Of a stretch of DNA of 64,000 nucleotides, positions 10,261 to 22,558 are shown one piece after another. Source of the DNA: Przewalskia tangutica (lineage: Eukaryota > Streptophyta > Magnoliopsida > Solanales > Solanaceae); the NCBI GenBank assembly GCA_029844215.1, contig CM056726.1, positions 78,111,548-78,175,547 on the forward strand. Direction: 5' to 3'. Made by a program: the position numbers and the translations under genes. The notes below the pieces were generated by a model. That model saw only the letters and a list, made by a program, of their open reading frames with translations, was not told the origin of the DNA and did not search any database. The first letter of the stretch is position 1; each line of letters starts with the position of its first letter.

Positions 10261-13200
10261 CTTTTGACCTTACATTGTAATTGGAGATTACATGTTGTTG
10301 AATATATAGTTAAAGTATACTATATATAGAATCGAGCGTAGTTATCGTGATGTCTTTTGACTTAAGCTGAATAATAAGAAACCTTTTCGAAGAAGAGTCT
10401 TTGGCAGTAATTACATGGGGTGTATTCAGATGAGACTTGTGTAGCTTTTACGTGAGGTAGAATTGTGCACGTCCGGATTAGATGTATAACCCCTCGGTTG
10501 GCTTGGTAGCGGCCCGATAGAGGAGGAGATTTACCTGTTTGTTGCGGGGAAAATCTTCTTGAATTTTACGTAGAATGTTCTCTGAAGAGACCTAAATGTT
10601 AATAAGCGCCTTGTGGCCTTATAGGTTGAAATCTTTGCGTGTGGCGCGATCTACTTGGCAGGAGTAGCGGCGGTTGGAAGTACTTGAGCGTTTTGCTATT
10701 AGTCGATACTTCGCGAGGTATGTGAACCTCTTCCTATCTCTTCTAGCATGATATGTGTGTAACTATGTAGTACGATAGACGTCGTGTGTTAAATGTATTT
10801 GATTGGTCTAAAACATAAAGTGTTATAACGGTTTTATGGGAAGTTGGTTATAATGACTTTATGTAGGTAAGAAAATACTTGTGGTTTTAAAAGGGTAATC
10901 GATTTGAACTATAACTGGTTGGTTATGTAATAATAAAGAACTTGAAGTATTTCAAAAGATTTTGAATCATTTTGAAAGAAGAAGTATCTTGGGTTTTGAA
11001 AACTTAAGAGTTATACTAGCTTTATGGGAAGTTAGGTATAACGACTTAAGAATGTTTCTTGATTTGAATCGAATGTGTATCGGCAAACCAACTGCGGCGT
11101 TAATAAAGGAAATATTTTGTGATTAAGTATTATTAAAACCGGAGAAACTTCCATCTGCATAGAAGCTAAGATGAGACAAAATGATATTTCCTAGATCATG
11201 GCTGCTGTAATAAGATTGTTATAAACAAGAATATCCTACTCACATATAAGGCTTATGTTTTCTCAGATGGTTAAATGAGAATTATATTCTTAAAAGAATA
11301 AGACTATGAACTACGAAACCTTTCTAAAATAAGAACCGTGAACATTTGAAATTAGGCAAACTTGGACGTTTGGAAAATAATGTTGTTACTTGATTTTACA
11401 AAGGTAAGTGTTTTGATTTACTTCAAAAGATAATCACTCTATTTTCATATACTACGGGTATTGTGTGACTTTTGTAAACGTAACGTATCTTTTAAAAGAT
11501 AATGTATGAAATACTTTGGGAATAGATACCCGATCTTGTTAATCATATATTAGAATGTACCTTGTGTGTATAACTTGATTATGTTGGTTTGTGATAGCCT
11601 TGTAATACTTTCTTGTTGATTTGATAAGTAAACATGCTAGGATGCTACGTGTGTTAGTATCTTGTGATGTTTTGTGTAAAGGGGGTTTTCCTTCGACTGC
11701 GCTTAAAGTTGGTTGACTCTCAGCCGTTATGTTGGTATTGTACCACTCACCTTGACTTGTCTCCGGAGGTTAAGTCGCCTCCGTCGCGGGGTAGACTCGG
11801 TGATGCAGGACCGTGATTCGAGAATACCTCATGCGGGTCGGGGATCCATGCGGAACTACGGAGTTCGTGTTAGTTTGCGGCCCTTGTGGTCATGCGGTCT
11901 TTGTGGCCACGCGGTGCGAGTCGGGGCGATCTTTGAGAGTAGCTACCCTCGATGCGAGAATACCTCATGCGGGCCTATGAGGTTGGCCTATGCGAGCTAC
12001 GGAGAGTTCGGGGCTAGACGCGCACATTTGATCTGCGGGCGAGTGACGGCTTTGATCATGTGATGCAGACAGATATCATGATCTGATTTATGACCACTGT
12101 TAGTCGCGTAGGTGTTAGTAGTCGGTTATGCCTTCGTACTTACCTGCTTGTTTTATTAGGACACAGTGGGACACGGTGTTCATGTGTATTTCTTGGTGCT
12201 TTTATATCATAAAGCTGCCGGTGAGGAAAGGTATTCCACGGGCATGATTGATGTTATGGGCGTGAGACCCATAGTTACATTTGAGTGATGACTTTGAGGC
12301 GTGAGTCCACGACTTGACATATCGCCTATTTATTGTGTGAATCGTAGTTTGGTTATCATACATGTCTCGCTTTATAGACTATTATGATTTCATTTCTGAT
12401 ATTTTGATTTCACATACTTGGTACTGTTATCTTGACCTCGCCCGGGCTGCGTTAAATCGCGAGTTGAGGTACACCGATCGTTGATCCTAGTTCTCGGGTC
12501 ACGATTCAGCGTATGGGAAGCTCCGTTTCTCGGAGGCTTATCGGTGGTATAGTCCCCTCGTTGTAGGTATTTACATTCGAGGTATGGCGGGCCCTGTCCG
12601 CCATTGTTGTCGTATCATTCTTAGAAGTGCAGTAATCGTTGTGGCGAGTTGTAATGGGATGTAACTGTTCGGTTTTAAAATTGATTTATATATATATGCC
12701 GTAAGGCAAGTTTTCTCAGACTATTGTTTCATACTTCTTGTTATTTCATGTTATCGTCTTATGTTCCGCTGATTACTCTGATGTTGTATCACTAGGGTGC
12801 CCGGGGTAAGGCACCAGTCACGGGCCCGGGTTCGGGTCGTGACATTTCCACCCTTCAAGTAGAATACGCTACTCGTAGTACTTTAACCTATAATGGCCAT
12901 AAAACGTCTATCAACTTCTAGATCACTTCGTAGAATATTCTAAATACAAGATTCCTTATTCTACATAAAATTCGCGGACCTCCCCGCAACCACATACATC
13001 TCCTCTCTACTCGGGCCATACGGGCCAACAACTCCCAGGGGGGAGGGTTACACGTCTTAACTGGACGTGTACAATGCTACTTCACAATAATACTACACAA
13101 GTCTCATCAGAATACAACCCAATGTAAATACAGTTCAATCCTTTATAATCATCCTTCCAATATATCTTATACTCAATTCTAAATTACTACAATATGTAAT

Positions 13201-14093
13201 ATCCAATTACAATAGGGGGACATAGATCATTACCTCGATAATCCCAAAATTATCAAAGTTTATAAGACGATCTGAGCAAGGTTTAGCTCCTGTCAAGCGC
13301 TCCAATTCGCTCCAAGAAACCCTTAGAAGTTCTACACCACTTCTACTTACTACTTCAACCAACTATGAAGATTTTTCTAGGGTTTCACTTTGCTACTAAT
13401 GGAATAAAGTAGTATTTCCGGGCTCCTAGTATTGAAATAACTTGGAATACGACTAGGGATACTAGGCTAAGGTATTTGGGATTGTACAATAATACTTGGA
13501 GTATTTTCTACACAAGTGGGGGAGGTTGGACGAAACAAGGCTAAAGGGAGAGAGTATTTTGCTTGGAAAAACTTCAAGTGAGGGATGAAATTAGTCTTCA
13601 AGCTAAGGGGGTATTTATAGAAGAATCAAGGGCCATGATCAAGTCAAGTGGGTGGTCAAGATTGGGCCATGTGTGTGTGGGTCCCACCACACCACATGGC
13701 CAACGAAATTGCTTCCAAGTGTCATGGCCATTTCGGCCAAGGGTGCCACATGGGGGTGACACGTGTCGCCCCGATTAAATCAAAATATTTCGTCTTCCGA
13801 AAATATCCAAAATACCGAAAATCTCAAAAACAAAGTGGGCCCCACAAAACCGTAAATTTCTCCCGTGGGCCCCACGTGACCATTTCCGAAAATAAAATCC
13901 CATAATTCTAATATAATCCAAGAAGTCCAAATACCAAATATGGGAATCCAATTCCCACTAACAAACCTTTTTCCTTCACAAAACCCGGAAACTTTTCCGT
14001 CGAAAAATCACACCTTTCTTTCTTTCCAAAATTTCTGTCGTATTCTCGTACGTACGTCCCCACATACATACCCTGGAACTACGGGGTATAACA

Positions 14094-16160
14094 GAAGCAT
14101 TACAAGGCTATCACAAACCAACATAGTCAAGTTATTCACACAAGGTACTTTCTACTTTATGTCAACAAGTTCGGGTTTTTATCCCCAAAGTACTTCATAC
14201 ATTAACTCTTTAAAAACTAAGTACTCATTGCTCACGAATGAGGTTTCACACTTTTTAACAAAATTCATATCAAGTCAATTTAGTCAAGTCTCTTATCTTC
14301 CAAAGATTCATAGATCATAGTTTTAAACACTTAACAACGTAATCTCCTTTTTAAAACAATTTGAGTAACATATGCCTTATGTGTGAGTAGGTTATTCTTG
14401 TTTATAACAATCTTATTAAAGCAGTCATGATCTAGGAAATGTAATACAATTTTGTCTTATCTTAGCTTCTATGCAGATGGAGGTTTCTACTGGTTTTAAT
14501 AATCCTTAATTAGTCAATACATTTTCCTTTATTAGCGCTGCAGTGGTTTGTTCGATACTTATTCTCATTTCCGAAATCAATATAAGGCTTTCATAAACAA
14601 TTAAGTAAACCGTTCCTTTTATCTCTCTTAAGTCGTTATACCTAACTTCCCATAAAGCTAGTATAACACTTAAGCTTTTAAAACCAAGTATTACTCTTCT
14701 TTCAAAAACGATTCTTAATTCTTTTGAAATACTTCAAGATTCTTATTATTTAAAACTCAAGTCAAAAGACATCGAAGTAAAACCACGTTCAGTCAACACA
14801 CGTACGTCTACCGTACTATATATATATTCTTTTAAAATATCATGCTCAAGAGGATAGGAAGAATCACATACCTCCTCGGCGAAATCCACCTGCCAAGTCG
14901 AATATGTTGCGCGCAGAGTATCAACCTATAATAGTCAAATACGTCTATCAACGTCTAGACTACTCTGTAGAATATTCTAAGCAGAAGGTGCTTATTGCTA
15001 TGGAAAATCGGGCAGCACTTCCCTACCCGTCTAACTACACAAGTCTACTGTAATACAGTCCTATGTAATTACAGTTCAATTCTCTTCTTTTATACCATCC
15101 TTCTATATCTTATACTCATTTATAAACTACTATATGTAATCTCCAATTAGAATAGAAGGACAAGGATATTTACCTCGATAAGCCCAAAATTATCCAAGTT
15201 TAAATGTCGATCCTGAACAACGTTTAGCTCCTAATCCATGCGCTCCAATTCGCTCCAAGAAACCCTTAGAAGTTCTACATAACTTCTACTTAATACTTCA
15301 ACCACTATGAAGATTTTTCCCTAGGGTTTCGTTGTGTGACTAAAGAAAGTATAGTAGTATTTCCGGGCTCTTAGTATTGAAATAACTTTGGAATACTACA
15401 AGATATTAAGGCTAAGGTATTTTGGAATTGTAACAATACTTGGAGAATACTTTTCTACCAAAGGGGGGGGGGGTATTTCACGAGAACTATCAAGAGGGGG
15501 GAGGGTATTTCGGCCGAGGGCCTTCTCAAGGGGGAGGGGTGGTTTGGACGAGAGCTTCAAGAGGGAGGGGGAAGGATTTTAAGACTTGGAAAATGTTTAA
15601 GGGATGAAGAAGTCTTGCTAGCAAGGGGGGTATTTATAGAACCATCAAGGGCCAAGATTAAAACAAATGGAAGGTGTAGATGTGGTAGCTTGTTCAAGTG
15701 AGGTCTTCCACCAAGTGTCCACCACAAAGTTGGGACATATGTCCACCACAACATTGGGACATATGTCCCCCACAACAATGAGCCAAGTGGCCTCCCACTT
15801 GCTCAAGAAAAACGTTCACAATGCCTCCCCCACATGCCCAAAAAACGCACCTACCTACTCCCACTCACCCAAAGAAAATATCTTCCAAGACTTTGACCAT
15901 TTGACCTTGTCCACTTGGCCACCATTTCGTCCAACCCATGCCAACTAAGGGTGACACATGTCGCCCTCCAATTGGTCCAAAATATTTCGTCTCTCGGAAA
16001 AAATCCGTAATCGGTTAAAATATTAAAAACGTAGAATTTCCTTCACAAGGTTCGGAATCTTTTCCGTCGAAAGTTCACAATTCCATCCTTAACCTAATTA
16101 GGGTTTGTACAAATGTACGTACGTCCTCACATACATACTCTGGAAATACGGGGTATAACA
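14094..16160 (-). repeat. E2 3' LTR, segment c
   Basis: This is the remaining U3-side part of the LTR, starting with the second GAAGC and ending GGGGTATAACA next to the PPT. It holds the conserved island (14391-14552), a donor-like GT (15173-15172, minus), a run of nine G near 15465 and a TATA box (15630-15639). Confidence 0.92.
15630..15639 (-). promoter_or_regulatory. E2 3' LTR TATA box
   Basis: The minus strand reads CTATAAATAC, 521 bp from the LTR 5' edge at 16160. The 5' LTR copy is at 31527-31536. Confidence 0.75.
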
Positions 16161-16195
16161 TTCTCCCCTCCTTAGAAACATTCGTCCCGAATGTT
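16161..16195 (-). promoter_or_regulatory. E2 polypurine tract and adjacent hairpin
   Basis: The minus strand reads AAGGAGGGGAGAA (16173-16161) directly against the LTR, the plus-strand primer site. Just upstream is AACATTCG-GGA-CGAATGTT (16195-16177), an 8-bp perfect stem with a 3-base loop. The same arrangement occurs in E3, E4, E5 and E6. Confidence 0.85.
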
Positions 16196-16479
16196 CCTTC
16201 TCAAGACAGATAACGATAAAGTTCCTCATAACTTAAACAGTTTGCAAATGCCACACATGGCCACAATATAACACATGCGCAAATACTTAACTCCAAGTCC
16301 ACGAGGAAACACCTCTAATATCACAAAAAGCTCCTACCCAAGGTCTAAAAGATACTCCCTTCGCACCTTTACTTCACATAAGAATTGATCACTTCTATAC
16401 TCTTAACCCATGCTCGCTTCTCCCCTTACTCGTCGTACGCCCGCCGAACACTCGAATTCTTAGGATAAACTTACCACAT

Positions 16480-17130
16480 TTTACATTGTGCTTGGTTCCA
16501 AAATCTCAGGGTCACTACCTCCAACTTGGTCATCATTAACTGGGAACACTCTGGATGGATCTCCGATACTCTTCCGAACATAGCAACATGAAAGACCGGA
16601 CGTACTGCCTCCTACGTCGGACGACAAAGCTAACTTATAGGCAACCTGGCATATTCTCCAAATGATCTAAAAACACTCAAAGTACCTCGGGCTAAGTTTC
16701 CCCTGCTTTCCAAATCTCGTCACACCCTTCCGGGGTGGTACCTTCAAGAAAAACCCACCGTCGGCTCAACTCCAAGTGTCGACGCCGATTATCCGCATGA
16801 CTTCGCTGACTCGAGTGCCAATAACCTCTCTGGATAAGCCTCACCTTACCCACATCCTGCTGAATCAAGTATGAACCAACTATCGAACCTTGCCAACATC
16901 GAACCAATCGGCCAAGAACTACACTTCCGCCATACAAGGCTTCGTAAAGGCGACATCCGAATACTGAATATGGTAGCTATAATGATACTCACTCAACAAG
17001 AGGCACATAATCCTCACTGCACCCTTGAAATCAAAACACCGGCGAGGTGAAGGCAATCACGAGACTCACCTGAGTTCTAACCCCGCCTGGTAAAACCTTC
17101 AGAAAAAGAAATAGCCGTAAACTGGGCTCC
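16480..17130 (-). pseudogene. pol: E2 integrase remnant
   Basis: In pieces and in several frames, the minus strand gives the end of integrase. From about 17130 downward come a GAQF-like segment around the second catalytic position, the YEALYG-type region, then LIQQDVGKV and ADNRRRHLE (near 16790-16860). It ends with a PVFHV-like segment near 16550-16600. The first catalytic Asp region, RNase H, RT and protease are absent. E3 keeps the same part of integrase (36530-37115), so the deletion is shared and old. Its coding use is lost; the piece may survive only because it lies next to needed cis signals. Confidence 0.75.
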
Positions 17131-17790
17131 ACTGCCCGTCATAAAGTAAAATTAGGAACCCCGTGCAGTCTTACAACCTTCCTATAACATCTTGCATAAC
17201 CCTCTGCCGAGTAAATCCGATCGAAAAGCAAGATGGGCTGACCTCATCGGCCCGACTACTGGTCGAACGCATTCACGAACTCGTACGATGGTTAACTAAA
17301 CTTGGGCCTAACACCCTCGTGACCCTATCACAAAGCGGGACCACCATAATTTTTCCTTACTTCAAACCGGGCTGCGGGTTGACCCGCAATCTGGCCTCAA
17401 CCCGACCCATTTATCGCGCCAAACTCTTGTTTCCCGATCCGGAACAACCTCACCATCGAGTCACGAAAACCTAGTGGTCTTCTTAGCTCAACTACCCTCT
17501 TTCATTTCACACTACTCAGGGACTTATCACACAAATATATCTCACGTATACTATGCACTCCGATAAGGGTCAAACATAAAAATAAATCTTTTACTCAAGA
17601 TGGCCTTGCCTCTAAGGTCTCCACGTATAAAATTCTAAGGCTCACACTTTCCCTATCCCCAATCTTACCCTGATTTCTAATCACAATTAACATAATGCTA
17701 TCTGAACATAACACTTAAGATATACTCATCTTATCACACATACTAATCTCTAGAGGGTTAAGGATATACCTGTAGCTACTGCTTCACTCC
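17131..17790 (-). other. E2 internal non-coding region shared with E3 and E6
   Basis: There is no long open frame and no pol motif. It aligns by eye with E3 (about 37040-37640) and E6 (23842-24440, plus): common words include CGGGTTGACCCGC, CTCAACCCGACCCA and CCCGATCCGGAACAA. It lies between gag and the integrase remnant, where PR-RT-RNase H should be. Confidence 0.65.
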
Positions 17791-18641
17791 CCTTTGTCGT
17801 TCTAATCAATCATGCCCTGTTGGGCGCATAGAAAGGGAAGGTGATGAACTAGCCACTGATCCTGAAGGATGAGTCTCTACATCCGCGCCACCTCTGGTCG
17901 GACAATTTCTCGCAAAATGGCCCTGCTGGCCGCAAGCATAACAAGTCGAAGAAGTACGACCTCCCCACAATGACACCTACCACACGGCCACACCGGTGGG
18001 GTGGCCTCCTGCAGCTAACACCCCTTTCTCTCCGAACCGCGAATCAACTAATGGTAGGCCGAGTCCTCCTACTTGCATCCTCCTACTTGAACATTCTTTT
18101 CGTCACATGGCCCGATACCGCAGTAAAACAAGCACCAACGAAAAACGACATTCCCGGGATGACGTGCGCCACCGTGAACACCGAGGAAAATCAATCGGTG
18201 GCCGGAACTACGTGTATCTGTGAACCAGAAGCCCTGGAGCTCTGACCAACTCCTGCATACCCCGAACGTCCTGAAGTCTGTGGAGGACCACTCTGTACTG
18301 GCGGAGGCGCATAACCAGTCTGCTGCTGAGAAGGTCCGCCTCGAAAGTTACCAAAGGACCCTGCTGTTTTGGCCCTCTTCTGCTGGTCTTGGTTAACCCG
18401 TCGATCCCTACGTTTCTCGGCCTGCTGCGCATAAGCCCGTACGCAGGCCATGCTCATGCCTGACTGAAGAGCTACTCTTGCACAACCCTCCTTTAGATAA
18501 TCATCAAGACCCGCGATAAATCGATACATAATATACTCTCTGGTTGCTAAATCCCTAGCTAGTAACAGGATCGTCTCTTTGCAATCCATACTTTCTGCTA
18601 CTGGTCGGGGAACTGAAGGTTCAAATATCATGGTCGCAGTA
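17791..18641 (-). pseudogene. gag: E2 gag, C-terminal part
   Basis: On the minus strand an open stretch (18631-18191) carries the late capsid-like segment GLDDYLKEGCARVALQSGM and a linker rich in Q, R and G. After further frame changes comes an intact CCHC zinc knuckle CYACGQQGHFARNC (17943-17902). The central Gag segment seen in E6 (DPQEF...DWFDSWE...) is missing between this part and the N-terminal part at 28431-28607, so some gag was deleted as well as being split by E6. The knuckle binds nucleic acid in the family. Confidence 0.8.
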
Positions 18642-19036
18642 TGTTATACCCCGTATGTCCAGAGTATGTACGTACAAAATTTTAAGCCTTAAAGAAGACT
18701 AAGGGACGAAATTTTGTGCACAACTAGCAAAAAGAATTGTTTTCCGACGAAACGTTTTCCAGAACTTGCGAAGGGAAAATTCCGGCTATGTCTTTTATTA
18801 TTTTTGCGGATTTTTCCGAGAGATGAAATATTTTGGACCAACGAGAGGGTGACACTTGTCACCCTCAAGTGGACGGCCAAGTGGGAAGTCCTTGCACGTT
18901 TTTTGTGTTTTTTTTTGGTCAAAGAGTTGGTAGGATATTTTGTGTAGTTGATGAGCAAGTGGGACCCACAAACACATGTCCAAATCTTGACCCTCCACTT
19001 GCCCACCACTTGTCTTGATCTTGGCCATTGGTTGGC

Positions 19037-19046
19037 CTATAAATAC
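19037..19046 (+). promoter_or_regulatory. E6 5' LTR TATA box
   Basis: CTATAAATAC lies 395 bp into the LTR; the 3' LTR copy is at 25210-25219. It is followed by a pyrimidine-rich CCCCTCC stretch. It is the probable promoter of the element RNA. Confidence 0.78.
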
Positions 19047-19496
19047 CCCTCCAATGCAAGACTAAATCTTCATCCACAAATCATTTTCCAAGTCTAAAAA
19101 CTCTCTCCCCCTTAAGTGTAGAATTCGTCTAAGGCTCCTCCCTTTGAGAGGCCTTGGCCGAAACATCTCCCCCCCTTGCCTAGTTTTTTTCGTAAAATAC
19201 CCCCCCCCCCTTGGTAGAAAAGTATTCTCCAAGTATTGTTACTATTCCAAAATACCTTGGCCCAAATACCTTGTAGTATTCCAAGGTTACACCTATACTA
19301 AAAGCCCAGAAATACTATTATACTTCCTTTAGTCACAAAAACGAAACCCTAAGGAAAATCTTCACAGTCGGTTGAAGTATTAAGAAGAAGTTGCGTAGAA
19401 CTTCTAAGGGTTGTTTGGAGCGGGTTGGAGCGCCCAGAGTAGGAACTAAACGTTGCTCAGGATCGACATTTGAACTTGGATAATTTTGGGCTTATC

Positions 19497-19506
19497 GAGG
19501 TAAATA
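19497..19506 (+). promoter_or_regulatory. E6 5' LTR donor-like splice site
   Basis: GAG|GTAAATA, with GT at 19500-19501, lies about 460 bp after the TATA box. If used with the acceptor-like TTTTTACCAG ending at 22556, it would remove about 3.06 kb including the LTR end and PBS, and place a leader directly before the gag ATG. Confidence 0.5.
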
Positions 19507-20496
19507 CTCTTGTCCTTCTATTTGTAATTAGAAATTACATACTGTAGTTGTATAGACGTGAGTATAAGATTTATAGAAGGATGGTATTTAAGAAGAGAAT
19601 TGAATTGAAATCACATCAGAAGAATATTAAAGAAGAAAGTGATTTACTTACATAGAAATTTGTATTCTGAGACTTGTGTAGTTTGGCGGGTAGGGAAGTC
19701 TTTGCCCAATTTTCCGTAGAATAAAGGAATCGTATCGGAATTATTTTACAGAGTAGTCTAGACGTTGATAGACTTGTATGACCATTATAGGTTGAAGTAC
19801 TGCGAGTAGCATATTCTACTCGAAGATGTGAAAAAGGCTAGCAGGATTACAGTACTTTGGAGCTATTTTGCTAATAGTCGATAATCGTCGCGAGGTATGT
19901 GATTCTTCCTATACTCTTGAGCATGATATTTTAAAAGGAATATATATAGTACGGTAGACGTACGTGTGTTAACTGAACGTAGTTTTACGGCAATGTCTTT
20001 TGACTTAAGTCTGAATAATAAGAATCTTGAAGTATTTCAAAAGATTTAAGAACCGTTTTTGAAAGAAGAGTAATACTTGGTTTTGAAAGCTTAAGTTATA
20101 CTAGCTTTATGGGAAGTTAGGTATAACGACGTAAGAGAGATAAAAGGAACGGTTGACTTAATTGAATTGATTTAAAGTCTGTTAAAGTGTGAAACCTCAT
20201 TCGTGAGTAATGAGTACTTGGTTTTTAAAAGAATAATATTTTACTGATTTCGGAAATGAGAATAAGTTATTATATTAAAACCAGTAGAAACCTCCATCTG
20301 CATAGAAGCTAAGATAAGACAAAATTGTATTACATTTCCTAGATCATGGCTGTTTTAATGAGGATCAGTATAAACAAACATTAATTTTCTAAAAATTTCA
20401 AAGTAAGGAACTTGATCTCTAAAAGAAAAGAGACTTGAGGAATTGAAGAATTTTCTTAAAAAGAAAGACATTGTTTTGTCTTAAATTGGTTTAAAA

Positions 20497-20546
20497 CATA
20501 AAGTGTTATAACATCTTTATGGGAAGTTAGTTATAACGACTTTATG
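20497..20546. repeat. Palindromic GTTATAAC module, E6 copy
   Basis: CATAAAG at one end and CTTTATG at the other enclose GTTATAAC, TTTATGGGAAGTTAG and a second TTATAAC. Equivalents are at 4877-4926 and 5151-5200 (S1), 9145-9194 (S2), 10814-10863 (S3), 34566-34615 and 40941-40990 (E3) and 26671-26720 (E6 3' LTR). A variant lies in E2, E4 and E5. Confidence 0.7.
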
Positions 20547-20936
20547 AAAACAAAAGAATGGTTTTATCATTGGTTTTTAAAGTGGTAACTTGACTTTAAA
20601 AAGGAGAAGTGTTTTCGTCTAAAAAGAAGGCATGGTATTGTCTTAATTTGGTTTAAAAAGGAAAGTATGGAAGTTGTTTTGGTTTACTTAAAAATGTTGG
20701 TCACTCTATTTTTATAATACGGGGATCGGGTGACCTTTGTAAAAGAAATGGATCTTTTAAAAAGAATTTAACGTACGTAGTACTTTGGGGTTAAAACCTG
20801 GACTTTGGCATAAAATGAAAGTACCTTGAGTTGTGTGTAACTTGCATGTGTTTTCGTGTGATAGCCTTGTCGTACTAGTATTGTATTTCTATACCACCGT
20901 CTCTCAATGGAGGGCGGTCATGTTATTCTTGATTGA

Positions 20937-21175
20937 TGGACATCGCGACGATGGGTGGCCACGGGTATGCTTCCACTAATCAATCCTTTTGGACATACCG
21001 ACACGATGGGTGGCCACGGGTATGTTTCCATTAAGTGTTATTTTGTTAATCGCTTTGGACATCCGACACGATGGGTGGCCCACGAGTATGCTTCCATTTT
21101 GATTCTTTGTCTTGTTGTTTCCTTTTGGACCTCATCGACACGATGGGTGGCCGGGTATGGTTCCATTAGGATTGT
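20937..21175. repeat. Four-copy tandem array in E6 5' LTR
   Basis: Four units of 55-70 bp carry GACACGATGGGTGGCC, then ACGGGTATG and TTCCATT. The 3' LTR copy at 27114-27355 is cleaner: every unit there reads CTGACACGATGG, while the 5' copy has lost or changed the CTG in all four. Confidence 0.85.
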
Positions 21176-21199
21176 TGTTCCACGGACTAGCTCTCCATG

Positions 21200-21720
21200 A
21201 GATTTCTTGATCGGCCTTGGTATCCGTGGTTGGCTTCGTACTTGCCGCCTCGTGGTGATTCGGCCTTGGTATCTGGTAGTTAGCCTTCGCGCACTTGCCC
21301 GCTCGGTTTAGTGGCGAAATCTCGTGATCTGACGCCAGTATCTGGTAGTTAGCCCTATTACTTGCCCGATCGGCCACGTGACACGGCTTTGGCATCCGGT
21401 AGTTGGCTTCGTGCCTGCATGTCGCCTTCGTGGTTTGGATGTTGAGTGGCGAAGTCTCGTGATCTGACCTTGGTATCCGTAGTTAGCCTCGTACTTGCCG
21501 GCCACACGTGACACGACTTTGGCATCCGGTAATTGGCTTTCGTACTTGCCGTGCTCGCCGTGGTTTGGATGTTGAGTGGCGAAGTCTCGTGATACGCCCC
21601 GTATCCGTAGTTAGCCCTCGTATTTGCCCGACCACGTGACACGGCTTTGGTATCTGGTAGTTGGCTTTCGTACTTGCCCGTGACGCCGTGGTTTGGTTGT
21701 ATAGTGTTGTTAGTACGGCG
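21200..21720. repeat. Minisatellite in E6 5' LTR
   Basis: Repeated GGTATCTGGTAGTTAGCC / GGCATCCGGTAGTTGGC and GTGGCGAA(A/G)TCTCGTGATCTGA words, about six to eight units of 60-100 bp. It is the reverse-strand equivalent of the S1 array. The 3' LTR copy lies at about 27390-27770. Confidence 0.75.
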
Positions 21721-22362
21721 CGGTGTTATTATATCATAGGCAATGGCGGTGAGGAAGGTACTCACGGGCATGATTGATGTTGTGGGCGTGAGACCCATAG
21801 TTATATTTGAGTGATGACTTTGAGGCGTGAGTCACGACTTGACATGATCGCTTATTTCTGTGGTATAGTTTGGTTATCATACATGTCTCTGCTTTATATA
21901 GACTACTATGATTTCATTTACGTATTTTCATTTCACATACTTGGTACTGTTATCTTGACCTCCTTGAAGTGCGTTCATCTGCAGTAGAGGTACACGATCG
22001 TTGATCCTCGCTCATAGGATCACGATTCGTATTGGAAGCTCGTTTCTCCGGAAGCTTATCTTTTGGTATAGTCCTGTCACATTGTAGGTACTTGTACATT
22101 CGTGGTATGGCGAGCCCTATCCCGTCATGTTGTATAAAAACTCTTAGAGGTGCGTAATCTTGTTGTGAGCGGGGTTGTAAGGATTTAACTGCTCAAACTT
22201 TGTATTTATATATATGCCAAAGACGACTTTCTCTCTCGAATAAAATGTACCTCATTTTACATTTGTTTCATGTATTGTTTTTACGTTAGCCGATTACTCG
22301 ATGTATGACTACTTGGGTGCGGGTAAGGCACGATCCACGCCCCAAACGGGTCGTGACAAAAG

Positions 22363-22373
22363 TGGTATCGAGC
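22363..22373 (+). promoter_or_regulatory. E6 primer-binding site, one base short
   Basis: It reads TGGTATCGAGC where E0, E3 and E5 have TGGTATCAGAGC; the A of CAG is missing. It lies four bases after the LTR end. The loss matches the CAG/CTG-linked error pattern in the window, so the real PBS may be intact. Confidence 0.8.
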
Positions 22374-22543
22374 GATTAATCCTCGGAAAGTGTCTGACCG
22401 TGTCTAGTAGAGTCTTGATTATCGATGTGTTGTGCACCACATCTATAATCATGAGGTCAGGACATTTAGGATTGGTTTCCATTCTTCTCATTCCGAGATC
22501 GTGCACGAGAGCTGTGTTATAAGTTGGACACATCTGACGCATT

Positions 22544-22558
22544 TCGTTTTTACCAGTT
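22544..22558 (+). promoter_or_regulatory. Acceptor-like site before E6 gag
   Basis: A pyrimidine run followed by ACCAG, with AG at 22555-22556, lies two bases before the gag ATG. E3 (AG at 39044-39043, minus) and E0 (241-240, minus) also have AG two bases before the start. E2, E4 and E5 do not show it clearly. Confidence 0.35.

Larger units (their letters stand above)
9356..12844 (+). repeat. S3: solo LTR, plus strand, inside S2
   Basis: This 3489-bp LTR has edges TGTTATACCCCG and GGGTCGTGACA and no internal region. The exact duplication TTTCC lies at 9351-9355 and 12845-12849. A TATA box is at 9761-9770 and a donor-like GT at 10254-10255. The palindromic module is at 10814-10863 and a GC-rich block at about 11790-12070. 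It is the deepest, hence youngest, insertion on the path E0 > E1 > E2 > S2 > S3. Confidence 0.95.
7281..14093 (-). repeat. S2: solo LTR, split by S3
   Basis: S2 consists of 7281-9355 plus 12850-14093, about 3.3 kb of LTR, with edges TGTCACGAACCG and GGGGTATAACA. The exact duplication GAAGC lies at 7276-7280 and 14094-14098, and there is no internal region. The minus strand has a TATA box at 13611-13620 and a donor-like GT at 13233-13232. It carries the conserved island (about 8813-8978) and one palindromic module (9145-9194). Confidence 0.93.
18642..22358 (+). repeat. E6 5' LTR
   Basis: This 3717-bp LTR runs from TGTTATACCCCG to GGGTCGTGACA. It carries a TATA box (19037-19046), a C run near 19199, a donor-like site (19500-19501), a shortened conserved island (20278-20375), a palindromic module (20497-20546) and two tandem arrays (20937-21175; about 21200-21720). 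Confidence 0.93.

Noticed and set aside
11713..12063. 116-codon open frame on the plus strand
   Set aside because: It lies in the same GC-rich block in S3; low-complexity repeats keep it open by chance.
19199..19212. Long C run as a functional element
   Set aside because: Homopolymer length differs between the paired LTRs (19199, 25377) and in E2 as G (15465, 31367); it is better read as slippage or read error.
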